Shown one piece after another: positions 46,532 to 56,707 of a stretch of 64,000 bases of DNA. This stretch comes from Heliocidaris tuberculata (taxonomy: Eukaryota > Echinodermata > Echinoidea > Camarodonta > Echinometridae), in the NCBI GenBank assembly GCA_025618425.1, contig CM046832.1, positions 74,739,297-74,803,296 on the forward strand, written 5' to 3'. Numbering within the stretch: position 1 is the stretch's first letter; the number at the start of each line of letters is the position of its first letter. Made by a program: the position numbers and the translations under genes. The notes under the pieces were generated by a model that was given only the letters and a program-made list of their open reading frames with translations, did not search any database and was not told where the DNA came from.

Positions 46532-49500
46532 AATATGCATGAAGCTTCTTATTCCTATGTGTATAACATTGTTTTAAGAGTGGAATTAACTGTTCTTTAA
46601 AAAAAATTGTTAAAATTATGACTGATTACTACATTCATTTGTTAGTGTGTGCACATGTGTGCCATTAATACAAGTTATATGTGTTTACAGGTCCCTCTTG
46701 TAGAACAATGTTCCCATTACTAAAAATGCTTAGTTTGCAATACTTCCAGGTTCCCCCCCCCCCCACCCCCCACAGTGCAGTAAGGGTTAAGAAATGTACA
46801 AGCCTTGAGTCCCATAGACTTGGATAAGCCTTACCTCATCAAAGCACCACCATGGATCAATCTCCAAAGATCGGATACCCATGTTGAGCATGTCCGTCAG
46901 ACTAAACTCCTGGTTAGCTAAGACTATACATTCAGCATCGTATGGGGGAGGCCATGGGCAGTCATCTAGAACTGAAATGATTGAACAAGTTATTCAAACT
47001 AAACTCCTGGCCAGCAATACAATATCTGCCATAAAAATAATCTTCACAATTCAATAGTCCACTGCACATTGAGTAATAATTCACACAGGCCCCAAGCAAA
47101 TGGGCAAATTGCCACAGTGGTACCATTGACTTCAAAATCCATGAACAGTATGCTATTTATGGATACTATACACAGCATATGACATCATAAACAATAAGTG
47201 AAAACTGTATTGTGATGTCATAAATGTGTGTGTATCTATTGTTTTAGTCACTGGTGAGTGATGACATCATCCATTTGGTTCGTTGACGTGAATAGCTTCC
47301 CCCAGAAAAGTAGTCCTTTCTTTACCTGAATTCCAGTTTCGCTGAGCCGCCAAAGTAAAAATTCATTTTTTTTTTTATGTATCGCAGAAGTATATGAAAA
47401 TCATCAATGCAATCATGATATTTTCATATAAATGCAGCTTCTACAGAACGTAAATCAGGACTATTCTTTTTTTTTTATGCCACAAGAAGACTAAACTTTG
47501 TCAAGGCCATTGAATAAGAATTAAAAATGATGAAGATCACACAATTCAATTCATTTGGTTAATTGGATTACTCTTAGAAAGAAATAAATAACTTACCTCC
47601 ATAATCATCTGCTCTGTTATTGAAAGCATTATGGGCCTGGATGAAAGCAAGAATTGGAATAACATAGAGTATAGGTAAGAACAGAGTGACTTCACTTTAT
47701 AACTAAGATAGTGGTAGGTAAGTCAGCAGTTGAAAATCAATATGCTAAAAATAATCATTCTCTTTTAAATATCTTGATCAGTAGATCAGTAAGTAATTAT
47801 ATATCAATAGACAAAATTAGAATATAAAAATCTTGATAAATGTTTGAATAATAAAAATTTCACAATGAAAACTTGTACAGAATATTTTTGGTTGTTCCCT
47901 CCCAATCTGAAATTCATCCTTAAAATTACATGTACTTTACCAGAACCATACCATTTTCCAGATATGCACCTCTCAAATACATTTATAGTCAACAGCCTTT
48001 TCACTATATATTTTAATTAGGTAGCTTAGCGAAATGTAATGGCACGTAAAGATGCGGGAAAGATGGAAAGAGCTAAATTGCTAATTTTGTCTGTGCATCT
48101 AAAATTACAATCAGACTTATCTCAATAAAAACTTACATATATCATTTATTATGTTAACAGAGTTATACACTAATTCTACATCCTAATATTTTGGTTCTGC
48201 CTCCATGGAATAAAATTATGATTTTGAATAATTTTGTCATTTGCATCTTTCCTGCATTTTTACGTGCCATCACATTTTGCTAAACTACCTTTAAGTTAAC
48301 ATTATTGCAAAATTAGCCAACAAGAATCTTATTCCAGTAACTGAATTTCAACTTCGACGTCTTATCAAGTCAACTCCACCGAAATCCTGTAATCTGGACC
48401 CTCTTCCAACTTGGCTGCTTAAAGATTGCCTTGATGAACTGCTTCCGGTTCTAACAAACATCATCAATGCATCACTGTCATCAGGTGTAGTTCCTCGGTC
48501 GTTCAAAACATCACTAATTCTTCCTCTGTTGAAGAAGCCTAATCTAGACCCAAATGACCTGGGAAATTACCGCCCAATTGCCAATTTGCCATTTGTGAGC
48601 AAGGTCCTGGAAAGGACCGTGGCAAACCAGCTAATGTATTACGTGGACAGCCATCATCTGCTCCCTGGGAACCAGTCCGCGTATCGCAACTTCCATTCAA
48701 CAGAAACAGTATTGTTGAAAGTGCTCAACGATCTACTCCTTGCTGTTGACAAGGGTGATGAAGCTGTTCTGCTTCTTCTGGACTATTCTGCAGCGTTTGA
48801 CACGCTTGACCACACCGTACTGCTCCAGCGTCTTGCAAAGGACTACTCCATCACAGGAAATGTTCTCCAATGGATTGATTCATACTTACAAGACCGTACA
48901 CAGAGGGTAATAATCAACGGGACTTGCTCAGCTCCACTCGCTCTCAGCTGCGGAGTTCCTCAAGGCTCCGTTGTCGGCCCTCTGCTGTTTCTTCTTTACA
49001 CTGGTCCTCTTGCAAAAATCATCACTAGCCATCAGGGTGTAAACTACGCTATGTATGCGGATGACACTCAAATTTATTTAACTATGTCACCTCGTAAGAT
49101 CGATGCTGTCAATACACTAAAAGATTGCCTAGAGGACATCAAGGTCTGGTCGGCCAATAACAGACTCCGTCTCAACGAACGTAAATCAGAACTGATCCAC
49201 TTTTCATCGCAATTCAGGAACACGGCACCTCTACCAGATTTCACAACTGAGGAGGGTGTACTACAGACTTCTGAATATGTTAGAGACCTCGGCATTACAT
49301 TGGACAATCACCTTACTCTTCAAAAGCACATAAAAAACGTCTTTAAATCAGCGTCCTGGGGTATATACAGAATTGGAAAGCTCAGGAGACTACTCGACAA
49401 AGCCTCAACTGAAAGACTCGTCCACGCCTTCGTCTCCTCCCATCTGGATTATTGCAACTCCCTCCTTGCCGCCCTCCCTATTTCTCATTTATCTCCACTC

Positions 49501-52500
49501 CATCATATTCAAAATTCAGCAGCTAGAATGATCACCTTAACCAGGAAACATGACCATATATCCCCTATTCTTCGCTCACTTCATTGGCTACCGGTCCATG
49601 ATCGTATTACTTTTAAGATTCTACTTCTTACATACAAAATATCACATAATCTTGCCCCCAAATATCTTCAAGACCTAGTCTCCCTACGATCCTCTTCTTC
49701 TGTCAGATCCCTCCGTTCATCTTCCTCTATGCAATTAATTCACGGCCCACGTACGAAAACCCGATATGGTGACCGTGCTTTTTCATCTATTGCCCCCACG
49801 CTCTGGAACAAACTTCCACCCCATATTCAAAATGCCCCATCCATTGAATCATTTAAAACCCTTCTTAAAACCCACCTTTTTAATCAGTCATAGTATACCG
49901 GAGGCGCACACAAGTAGTTAGTTTCATTTAACTGTATTGTATTAGTAATATTTTATTTCATTTTGTTGCTTTTAAGCTATTGGATGTACCATGTATACTG
50001 AGTTAGACAGACCACCTGTGCGCTTAGAAACGCCCGTATAAAGCGCCCTATAAATGTAGTTATTATTATTATTATAATTCTTACCGCAAGCATCTGTACT
50101 TTTGGAAACTCCTGATCAATCTACAACAAAGAAAAGAGAAATTATATAAATATATCTAATGTTCATGAGCAAGATGGTAAAACTATCTCATGAGGTGAAA
50201 GATGCAGCTATTCCATTCAATGAAGCAGTAGCATATATGAACAAAATGGCTGGACCTTTCCTTGAACTCATGAATTGCATTTTTCCTATGTTTCATGGAA
50301 ATCATTAATGTAAATTTTGTTTGAATATCAAATTTTTCTCCAAAAAATTGAGCATAATATTTGGGAAATAGGATCTACAATATTCATTGATGTATTCAAT
50401 CAAAGCAGTAAAAAAAAAAATTATCTAAGATTGTCCAAAATGGAGATATAGTATTTTTATATGAAAATATTCTGTTATGTAACAACTTACCTGAATTTCT
50501 TGCTGTGTTTTGAGAGCAAAATCAAGCCATGGATGAGATGGAACATGACCTTTGGCACAGCGTTCAAATGATGTACACTGAATGAAAACAAGTCAAATGA
50601 AATATGAAAGTTTGCACAATAATTACCAAACAATAAGAATACTCATGGTCAAACCATAATAGAAATGTGTACATACATATACCTACTAAAAGAAACTACT
50701 TGAAATTGGTCAAAATTAAACCTCTGCACCTCTTCTTCTTAATTATTTTTGAAGGGGGGGGGGGAAGCAGTGAAACCAACACTCATAATATCAGTGTCAA
50801 CATGCAAAATAATAAAAATTCCTATAGTGTCTTGATATAATTTGTTAAAATTTGTCCTCATAATTTCAAATTGAATGGCACAAAATTTCTTTAAACTGAA
50901 TTTCCCTCTTTTTTGAACAAAATCCATTTTAGTTATAATACTAAAATACTAAAACTAAAAGGAAAATATGGCAGTTTTTAAAAAGAAGAAAAAAAGAAAA
51001 AAGAATAATATGGAGCAAAGAAGTCAGCACATTTCCTACCTCAGTGCATCCTGCATTTGAACTTAGTTTATCACAATGACTGGTCCCTTTCTTTGGAATA
51101 ATAGCTGAAAAGAAATTTAAGCGATGTATGAAATGACTGGTCTCACATGATGATCAGTGAATGTAAACATTATCAAAAGTGATTATGTAGCAGTAAAAAA
51201 TAAGATGTTCATATTCACATTTACAAGTCATATCTTCTTTAAAACAGGTGAACTCTAAATAAATTTCATTTAAAAGAGCAATAAGTTTAATTTGCTTTAT
51301 ATGTACATATTTGATCTCTTACAAATTTGGAGCTACTTTTTACAGATTGAGATTTGAAAAATGCTACTCTCTAAATACATAGATGTACCCGAATTAAGGC
51401 TATTAACAGATTTCGGACGAATATTATACAGTGCGTATCAGTAAAAAGTATACCCAATTTTGATAGCTTCTAATTTAACCTTTGTAACAATTGTGACCTT
51501 GAAATTTATTTTATTTATTGGTAAAAAGTAGCTTGTTTTCTGTCCAATGATACCTCATTCCTCATTCATGACTTTTCTCCAACGGATGACTAAGAACCAG
51601 GGTTTTTAAATGGTGTTGTCAAAATGTCCTTGTAACAAGTTTGGGTTAATGCAACAAATGTGGGTCAGGCTATCATGAATTTGTTACTTTAGTCTAAAAT
51701 CATTTTAAATGTTGAATTCTCTGTGTGCTTCAATGCTTCATTGTTTAAAGTGATCCAGTGGATTGTAGCTTTCACACTACCTTGTTTCAATTGATATGAT
51801 AATCTTAATTTAACAGCATTTTAATTTCTTGTCTCATGATGGACTAAAAAACTCTCTGCTCATTTGTCCACTCCACCATTCCACCTCCATAAGGTGCTTT
51901 TTTCGAATAGCGAATGATCTAAAAGGGTTGCAGACCTTAAAGACTGAAAAATACAAGGAACGATACATGTGTTGAGAAATAAAAAAGTAAATGATTATAA
52001 ACATGAAAAAAGAAAGCTTCCCAAAGAAACTTTGTCCATTTTGAATGACTCCAAAAATGGCTTACCTTAAAAAAGGGATGTGGATGAAGCCAAGATTGTG
52101 TCATACATGTATGTATTTGCAAATAAAATATCATTCTTTTTGCTTGTAATAAGCCTTTTCTGGAGTTTGAGTTGACATTATTCAAATGCACAATATCAAT
52201 TGAAATAATTCAGCAGTTGTTTTCAAACTGAAATAGCAAATGCGTAATATTGATTTTGACCCTCATTCGTTGCTTCAGCCAAAACTGGGTACAAGATAAT
52301 TTTTTTAATACTTTTTGAAAAGCCTGCTGCTCAGTCATCCATGGCAGCATAGTTATGAATAAGGTATTACACAGAATATGAGTTGCTGTTTATTATGAAA
52401 TAAATTTCAAGCTCATGGAGGTTGTAACTTTTTATTTAGAAGCTATCAAAGTTGGGTATACTTTTTGTTGATACACACTGTATATCAGTACTTTAAACAT

Positions 52501-54425
52501 CGGAATCTTGCATGCCATTACCTGCTTTCATCATTGTCACAGTGATAAACTTGGTTGTCAGTGAGTATTTCGACTCAAAATACATTTCATGATATTGAAG
52601 ACTGTTAGTTTCTACTACAACTTGTAATTTGACCATGTCATCCTGCTTTTCTAACCATGCATTTGTGATATGCCTCAGCCGGTATGCTACCTGCAACACA
52701 GAAAAAAAAAAGCAGATATTATAGGCTTACTCTTTTTGGGGTCCTCTCAAAAAAAGATAAACTAATCATGATGTGCCCTTGCTGGATTTTTTGCACATAA
52801 ATACCAAAAACAAACCAAGTTTTAAGTCTTTTCAATTACTAGATATTTCAATAAACTTAAGCTCATTGGAATATAAGCTTAAGATTCATAAGCTTACTAT
52901 TCAAAAGAAGTATATACATGTAATATATCCACATGCAAGCACGTGTCTTGATATTCATGATTGTTAATTTGCTACTGATCAAAGTATAGTTATCATAAGG
53001 TAAGACTAGGCCATAAAAATACACAATTTAGTTTTGAGACATTATTCTTAACTAAGACCAATACTGAACTGAATTAAATTAAAGTGAATTCTGTGATTTA
53101 TAAACTTACTTGAGACTGATTATTGTACTCAATGACTGTAAGCTCTGCACACTTAGCTACCATGAACAACAAGTCACTTGTGAAATTTTGGAGAGGTCCA
53201 GGAAGTTGCCTGTAGTACTTCATATAAGCTTTTGGATCTTCAATGGTGTAGAATTCCTGATAGAGAGGTAATAGTAAAAAGGAGACTCCTTCATGAAATA
53301 CTTGATATGTTTCAGGTGTCTGTATTTCTTCCTCTAAGAAGATGGTTGCATCACAAAAATTATCCAGTCTAAACACACTGCCCAATTTACAAAATATTGC
53401 AATTTCCACATTGGATGTTCTTGTTGTGTTACGTATCCGGACAACTACCCCCTGGAAAATTACCCCCGGACAACTACCCCTGGATTCTGGGGTAATTTTC
53501 CTGGGGGGGGGGGGGGGGGGGAGTATCGGGGTAATCTTCATTTTATGGGGGGTAATTGTCTGGGAGGGTAATTGTCCTGTGATGAACTGACCTGAGGTGT
53601 TGCACATATCTCAACCTCAGGGGTTTATATTGCATATTACATTAGTTTCACAATTGTAAATAGCACATACTAAAATAACACAATTTGCACATGAACAAGA
53701 ATATACATAAGATTCAATGAATATAAATGAGCTATCATAAATATACATTATTTTAAGTGAATAATCATAAGGGCCAAACCAATAAGAATAAAAAGAACAA
53801 ATCTCCTGATCCAGGGAATGAACATGAAGGGAGAAACAAAAGAAATTGCAATTAGAAATGTAGAGGGAATGTAAAGCATGAGAAAGAGGGTGATCATGAG
53901 ATAAAGAGAGCTACAGAGAGTTGGATGATAGAGGGGGACAAATGTAGAGATGGGGAAAGATGAAAGCGTAAGATGGTTACATAAAATATTCTTGTTCAAA
54001 TTAAAACTCTACATTAATAACAAAAAATTACAATTATGATACTGCAATTATAATATAAATCAAAAAGAGACCAAAGAGAGTGGCAAAAGTTTTATAAGTG
54101 TGAAAAACACATTCTTATGAAAGAAAATTTTTTAAATGTGATATAACAAAGTGCAGAAATATACAAGGTCCTGAGAATTGAAACTAATGTCTAATTTACA
54201 TAAATTAATAAACAATTAGACAAGATTAGACATATAAACCTGGAAACTTTACTGCAGATTGCTGCATATTTCCAATACATCTGCTAAATAATATGTAATT
54301 ACCTGAATGGCAGCTGAACTTTCCGATGCATGGTTTATCAGCATTAATGTGCTTAGTACCAGGTAGCAAATATGATGCATGGATAGATATCTGAAAGCCA
54401 ACAGTTTTCCCATTCTTTGATACAT
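39336..54425 (-). CDS. Secreted PLC-like phosphodiesterase, 15-exon gene
   Basis: The proposed product is about 609 aa and all 15 exons chain in phase. Residues ~1-35 look like a signal peptide and 42-262 are an unrecognised N-terminal region. From about 263 to 595 it reads as a PLC-like TIM-barrel phosphodiesterase. AHNAFNNRADDYG supplies the first catalytic-type His (H276), GIRSLEIDPWW an acidic pair (E324, D326) and MRMSHA a second His (H338). Later come PAADQVNPTLLETAVWTWA, SACPVGF and QSVWLNI, words typical of this family. Many cysteines and NxS/T sites fit an extracellular enzyme. Phospholipids are the likely substrate class; the exact substrate is unknown. It lies head to head with TXNL4B. 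Confidence 0.82.
39612..39648. repeat. (GA)n microsatellite
   Basis: A pure GA run in intron 14. Confidence 0.95.
39826..40006 (-). CDS. Phosphodiesterase exon 14
   Basis: The acceptor is TTTTTCTGTTCAG and the donor AAAAG|GTTTGT. It encodes GTSHRWYLSSSCQTMLPHAC, then INSSNSNVWLLGNKTSFDDT and SACPVGFQFSLPINGFHQQK. Cys residues and several NxS/T sites fit a secreted domain. Phase 2 in and 0 out. Confidence 0.85.
40321..40437 (-). CDS. Phosphodiesterase exon 13
   Basis: It encodes IQYPAADQVNPTLLETAVWT, then WARGQPSQPLTNQSCVFL. The acceptor GATATATAG at 40438 is chosen over CAG at 40431 because only the former keeps phase with exon 12. The donor is CTCAA|GTAAGT. Confidence 0.85.
41373..43425 (-). 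repeat. 26-copy 79-bp minisatellite containing an exon end and splice donor
   Basis: Twenty-six head-to-tail copies of a 79-bp unit with no length change seen; 26 x 79 matches the span to one base. On the gene strand each unit has 44 nt identical or nearly so to the 3' end of exon 12 (ACCAACAGTGTCTTGAGATA onward), then the donor GTAGGTATTC and 35 nt of intron ending CATTTAG. Only the first unit in transcript order (43382-43425) belongs to a real exon. Units differ mainly at the two bases before the donor: CGG (7 copies), TGG (10) or CAG (9). GTAGGT is intact in every copy. Plus-strand frames here are repeat translations. Confidence 0.95.
43382..43458 (-). CDS. Phosphodiesterase exon 12
   Basis: The acceptor is CTTTTATACAG. 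It encodes FTPYPACGQASTNSVLRYYC and DSTNYG. It ends TACGG|GTAGGT in phase 2; using the GT four bases later would put a TAG stop in frame. Its last 44 nt and donor are unit one of the minisatellite. Confidence 0.85.
43669..43764 (-). CDS. Phosphodiesterase exon 11
   Basis: The acceptor is TTAACTCAAACAG and the donor TGAG|GTAGGT, phase 0 both ends. It encodes LNKTVIVTSANTYTHGSVFI and QEGYWREYIRNE, a hydrophobic barrel strand followed by a Tyr/Trp loop. Confidence 0.82.
44500..45640. repeat. ~160-bp tandem array ending in (GACG)n, possible TIR element
   Basis: About five or six copies of a ~155-160 bp unit run from 44600 to 45430 (AATAAATTTCGCATAAATTAG, ATTTTCTAGACAAAATTTCA, GAAGTTCAATGAACCTCATG, GGTCAATAAATGAGGAAG). 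A GACGGACGGACGG run and CGCCACGGCATAAGCTCATC then close with the hairpin GGCCCATTCGGGCC and GGATGAGCTAA. TTAGCTCAT near 44515 may be the matching left end. It is intronic. Confidence 0.8.
45769..45903 (-). CDS. Phosphodiesterase exon 10
   Basis: The acceptor is TTTGATTTTAG and the donor AAAT|GTAAGT, phase 0 both ends. It encodes DGSDHTQGHDDLINGPIKEY, then FGDRVFTPADLKQLGRWPTL and REMRN. The FGDRVFTP and WPTLREM words recall the segment after the second catalytic His in PI-PLC-like enzymes. Confidence 0.85.
46343..46480 (-). CDS. Phosphodiesterase exon 9: second catalytic histidine
   Basis: The acceptor is TTTTTTAATTAACAG and the donor TGAG|GTAAAT, phase 0. It encodes MRMSHATEHALGCGPTDRLF, then ESGMKEIGEWVHKPENAGIV and IRIYFE. 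SHA supplies the expected second His, and GIVIRIYFE is a barrel beta-strand. Confidence 0.87.
46493..46525. repeat. (GA)n microsatellite next to an acceptor
   Basis: A GA run on the plus strand, which is CT on the gene strand, lies about 12 bp upstream of the exon 9 acceptor and serves as its polypyrimidine region. Confidence 0.9.
46835..46971 (-). CDS. Phosphodiesterase exon 8: acidic motif
   Basis: The acceptor is AATCATTTCAG and the donor TGAG|GTAAGG. It encodes VLDDCPWPPPYDAECIVLAN, then QEFSLTDMLNMGIRSLEIDP and WWCFDE. GIRSLEID is the conserved strand-and-acidic-pair motif of PLC-like phosphodiesterases. Confidence 0.87.
47597..47636 (-). CDS. Phosphodiesterase exon 7: first catalytic histidine
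   Basis: 40 nt, phase 0 in and 1 out, acceptor TTTCATCCAG, donor GGAG|GTAAGT. It encodes AHNAFNNRADDYG. HNAF/HNS-type motifs carry the first catalytic His in this superfamily. Confidence 0.85.
48013..48294. mobile_element. 282-bp TTAA MITE
   Basis: TTAATTAGGTAGCTTAGC at the left and GCTAAACTACCTTTAA at the right are inverted. The inversion continues through GGCACGTAAAGATGCGGGAA against TTTCCTGCATTTTTACGTGCC. It abuts the LINE coding frame that starts at 48295. Confidence 0.8.
48295..49893 (+). CDS. Reverse transcriptase of a LINE (partial, uninterrupted)
   Basis: About 532 residues are open. In order the RT blocks are GNYRPIANLPFVSKVLER, LLLLDYSAAFDTLDHTVLLQ (first catalytic Asp), GVPQGSVVGPLLF and YAMYADDTQIYL (the catalytic YADD box). 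The thumb follows with RDLGITLDNHLTLQKHI, and the C-terminal DYCNSLLAALP and NKLPPHIQNAPSIESFKTLL words end the frame. The YADD box and this C-terminal pattern place it in the CR1/L2/jockey group. No start codon is defined because the 5' end and endonuclease are missing. The intact frame suggests a recent insertion. Confidence 0.9.
   Translation, partial: VNIIAKLANKNLIPVTEFQLRRLIKSTPPKSCNLDPLPTWLLKDCLDELLPVLTNIINASLSSGVVPRSFKTSLILPLLKKPNLDPNDLGNYRPIANLPFVSKVLERTVANQLMYYVDSHHLLPGNQSAYRNFHSTETVLLKVLNDLLLAVDKGDEAVLLLLDYSAAFDTLDHTVLLQRLAKDYSITGNVLQWIDSYLQDRTQRVIINGTCSAPLALSCGVPQGSVVGPLLFLLYTGPLAKIITSHQGVNYAMYADDTQIYLTMSPRKIDAVNTLKDCLEDIKVWSANNRLRLNERKSELIHFSSQFRNTAPLPDFTTEEGVLQTSEYVRDLGITLDNHLTLQKHIKNVFKSASWGIYRIGKLRRLLDKASTERLVHAFVSSHLDYCNSLLAALPISHLSPLHHIQNSAARMITLTRKHDHISPILRSLHWLPVHDRITFKILLLTYKISHNLAPKYLQDLVSLRSSSSVRSLRSSSSMQLIHGPRTKTRYGDRAFSSIAPTLWNKLPPHIQNAPSIESFKTLLKTHLFNQS
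48295..50075 (+). mobile_element. 5'-truncated non-LTR retrotransposon (CR1/L2-like)
   Basis: A long open frame (48295-49893) followed by a 3' UTR that ends in TATTATTATTAT-type repeats. It lies antisense in intron 6 of the phosphodiesterase gene. No endonuclease is present, so it is a 5'-truncated copy. The left junction coincides with the TTAA MITE. Confidence 0.85.
50085..50120 (-). CDS. Phosphodiesterase exon 6
   Basis: 36 nt, phase 0, acceptor TTTCTTTGTTGTAG, donor TGCG|GTAAGA. It encodes IDQEFPKVQMLA, the strand leading into AHNAFN. It lies only about 10 bp from the LINE tail. Confidence 0.8.
50491..50577 (-). CDS. Phosphodiesterase exon 5
   Basis: Phase 0 both ends, acceptor TGTTTTCATTCAG, donor TCAG|GTAAGT. 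It encodes CTSFERCAKGHVPSHPWLDF and ALKTQQEIQ. Confidence 0.82.
51040..51104 (-). CDS. Phosphodiesterase exon 4
   Basis: Acceptor AATTTCTTTTCAG, donor TGAG|GTAGGA, phase 1 in and 0 out. It encodes AIIPKKGTSHCDKLSSNAGC and TE. Confidence 0.8.
51429..52480. mobile_element. 1.05-kb Tc1/mariner-like TIR element
   Basis: The ends CAGTGCGTATCAGTAAAAAG and CTTTTTGTTGATACACACTG lie between TA dinucleotides. Inversion continues through TATACCCAATTTTGATAGCT against AGCTATCAAAGTTGGGTATA. No transposase is apparent. It sits in intron 3 of the phosphodiesterase gene. Confidence 0.85.
52522..52690 (-). CDS. Phosphodiesterase exon 3
   Basis: Acceptor CTGTGTTGCAG, donor GCAG|GTAATG, phase 0 in and 1 out. 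It encodes VAYRLRHITNAWLEKQDDMV, then KLQVVVETNSLQYHEMYFES and KYSLTTKFITVTMMKA. The fold is unrecognised. Confidence 0.82.
53110..53451 (-). CDS. Phosphodiesterase exon 2, N-terminal region
   Basis: 114 codons in phase 0, ending CTCAA|GTAAGT. It includes TSNVEIAIFCKLGSVFRLDN, then FHEGVSFLLLPLYQEFYTIE and LLFMVAKCAELTVIEYNNQS. The first about five codons (GVVVR) come from the C-rich repeat next door, whose TAATTTTCCAG supplies the acceptor. A later in-phase acceptor, GAAATACAG|ACACC, would shorten the exon. No family is recognised. Confidence 0.72.
53436..53590. repeat. C/G-rich palindromic repeat overlapping a splice acceptor
   Basis: TCCGGACAACTACCCCCTGG and ATTACCCCCGGACAACTACC lie left of a ~19-base G run; GGGGGTAATTGTCTGGGAGG lies right of it. 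The halves are imperfectly inverted. The 30437-30715 block is related. Confidence 0.65.
54303..54425 (-). CDS. Phosphodiesterase exon 1 (coding): signal peptide
   Basis: The frame MYQRMGKLLAFRYLSMHHIC then YLVLSTLMLINHASESSAAI ends at donor TTCAG|GTAATT in phase 0, matching exon 2. The hydrophobic core CYLVLSTLML is a signal peptide. A second ATG (MGKLL, 54413) is an alternative start. TTTGTATTCTTTCAG just upstream (about 54450) suggests that a 5' UTR exon is spliced on. The other long frame here breaks phase. Confidence 0.7.
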
Positions 54426-54449
54426 TTGAAGTTTCCTGATTTCTATATC

Positions 54450-56707
54450 TGAAAGAATACAAACAATATTAAAATAATGTAGAATAATCAAAGTAAAAGA
54501 GTCGTCGGTTATCTTATATGATCTGTATATCCATGATACAACAACTGAAGGATAATTCCATGATAAACAGGCACTACAAGGAAAATTGAAGTAACTTTCC
54601 CTTGGGGTACCAATCTAATGTCCAAACTGATTCACTGATCACAAAATCAACAATTCTTATTTTGGATACCATAGGTCGTTTGGACGTATCATTTTGACAG
54701 ATTGATAAGCATATGTGCACGACTATACTATTTTTTTTCCTTTCTTTTTTTAACCTTTCTACTACATCATGATCAGTTCAAATATCTGGTTAGATTAGTT
54801 TAACTTGAAACTGAATGCTGATAATTATGTGTGATTGCGACGAATGCCTGTGATGGCTATTATTTCAGCTGATATTATTGATATCACAAGTTGTCTCAGA
54901 TGACACTGCCAGTCAGTTCACTGCATGTTCCAGAGATGCCAAGGTCGGAGACCAGCTAGGAGTGTGAGATTTTCCACACGTCATCACCGGGAAGGCAAGT
55001 AAGCGAAGCGATTGAGCAGGGAGAGGGTGTGGGAGGGGGTTGTCCCCCTGCCATGGTAGGGAGCTTTAGCATTTTTAAGCTCTAAATCGTGCCATCTGGT
55101 GCATACTAAACTGACTATATTAGCTTATTCTTAAAAACAAGAGGGTCCCAAAATTTGCTATTGTATTTTAGGAGCACCAGTTTTTTTTTCCTATATACTA
55201 GCAGTCAATTTTTTTTTGTTTCTTGCTAGGCTGAGGACAATCTTTCGCTGTCTGAAAGTGAGTTGGTAGCATGGGCATCCATTTTTTCGTTTCAAACAAC
55301 GTACGCGCGCCGCACTCATACTAAGCTTAGCTGCATCATTATGCATGTATATGATGCATGCATACCACGCGCTACCAATACCGCGACTTGCGCGCTGCAG
55401 CTTCATCAAGTACGATCGCTGCTAGCTGTAGATATAGATCTAGTGCAGTGATTGGGTGCCACTGTTCACACAGGGTAGTGCATGATATAGTGCATGTGAG
55501 CTACCTTGCTCGGCTGTCTCGACACTATTACAGCTATCTTGCTAGCTAGGCGGCACAGTCATACAAGCTATAGACTCGCATATCATTTTGTTTTGTTTTG
55601 TTTTTGTTTTTTTCCGGTCTGGCTGTGGGGCATGACAAAAAGGTTGCCAGGCAGGGGTGTGAGCGTGAGAGAGAGCCCTGAGGCATAACCGTCATGCCTC
55701 ATGTGAGACACTTGGTAGGTCTGATGTTCATGAAACAGTTTACGAATATCAGCAACATTGATCATGTTGATCGAAGATTGCAAAGAGAAAGTGGCCCCCA
55801 TTGTCATGATTGTATGTAGATCTAGTCTTTTAGTTATAGAGTAAAAGAACTAACTCAACTGTGCAAATAAATGAACAATAACATCGAGATATTAGCATGA
55901 TTCGTGCACAGATAGAATAACAGGAATTGAAAGTCTGAGTGTAACCATCCAGCATTACAAGAAAAATCACTTCTTTTTCAGGCATTAGAAATATCCAGTC
56001 ATGCCAGTCAACATGGTCAAGGTGGTTGAATATCTCTTAATTGTAAACTTGTCTAAACAAAGCAAAGTTAAACTTAAGGCCTAGGTTGTCGTCATGGTCA
56101 TCTATACCTAGACCTACAATACATGTATGTTATATGTATTATTTTCTATGTTGCATTATTTCTGTGACATTTTGCCCGAAAAGTCAAGACCCAACCTGGG
56201 CAAAATGAGAAGTACTCAACTAGCCTAGCAGGTCAGGTAAGAAAAAGTGTAGAGTCAGTGCCACAGGCATATAGGCATAGGCATAGCCAGAACTCAGCCG
56301 CCGCCGGGCGCGGCGCCTGCACTGTAGCCACGCCCTCCAGCTTGCAGTGGCCAGTGCGGATCCGAGCGCAGCTAGCTAATAGTAATATAACTTATAAGCT
56401 AGCTAGCTCAGTCAGATCAGGTACTTCTAAGTCAGCATCATTCACGTCACATTATTATTATTAGAATCAATTCACAAAAAGGGAAAAATGAAAAAGTCTC
56501 ACGGTGTATTTAGCTAAACATATCTCCTTCCCTAGGTTTCGTTGACATTGTCAAGAACAGCAAAATGTTGACTTTTGTTATGGATAGCATGCAATGATCA
56601 CCTGACAACAATCACATGACTTAACTTGAGAATGTGTCACGTGACTTTGAGAATTTTGATAACATTATTTTGCTGGAAGGAGAAATGTCTTCTGGAAGTC
56701 TGCTGCC
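54450..56707. promoter_or_regulatory. Shared upstream region of two head-to-head genes
   Basis: The phosphodiesterase gene points left and TXNL4B right. A GC-rich, CpG-containing patch at about 56280-56360 (GCCGCCGCCGGGCGCGGCGC) stands out from the AT-rich surroundings and may be a promoter. A dispersed repeat (about 54960-55110, GAGGGTGTGGGAGGGGG, also at 58850) is included. Short frames here have no support. Confidence 0.4.

Noticed and set aside
53748..53999. 83-aa hydrophobic minus-strand frame
   Set aside because: It lies in intron 1 of the phosphodiesterase gene without phase-compatible splice sites.
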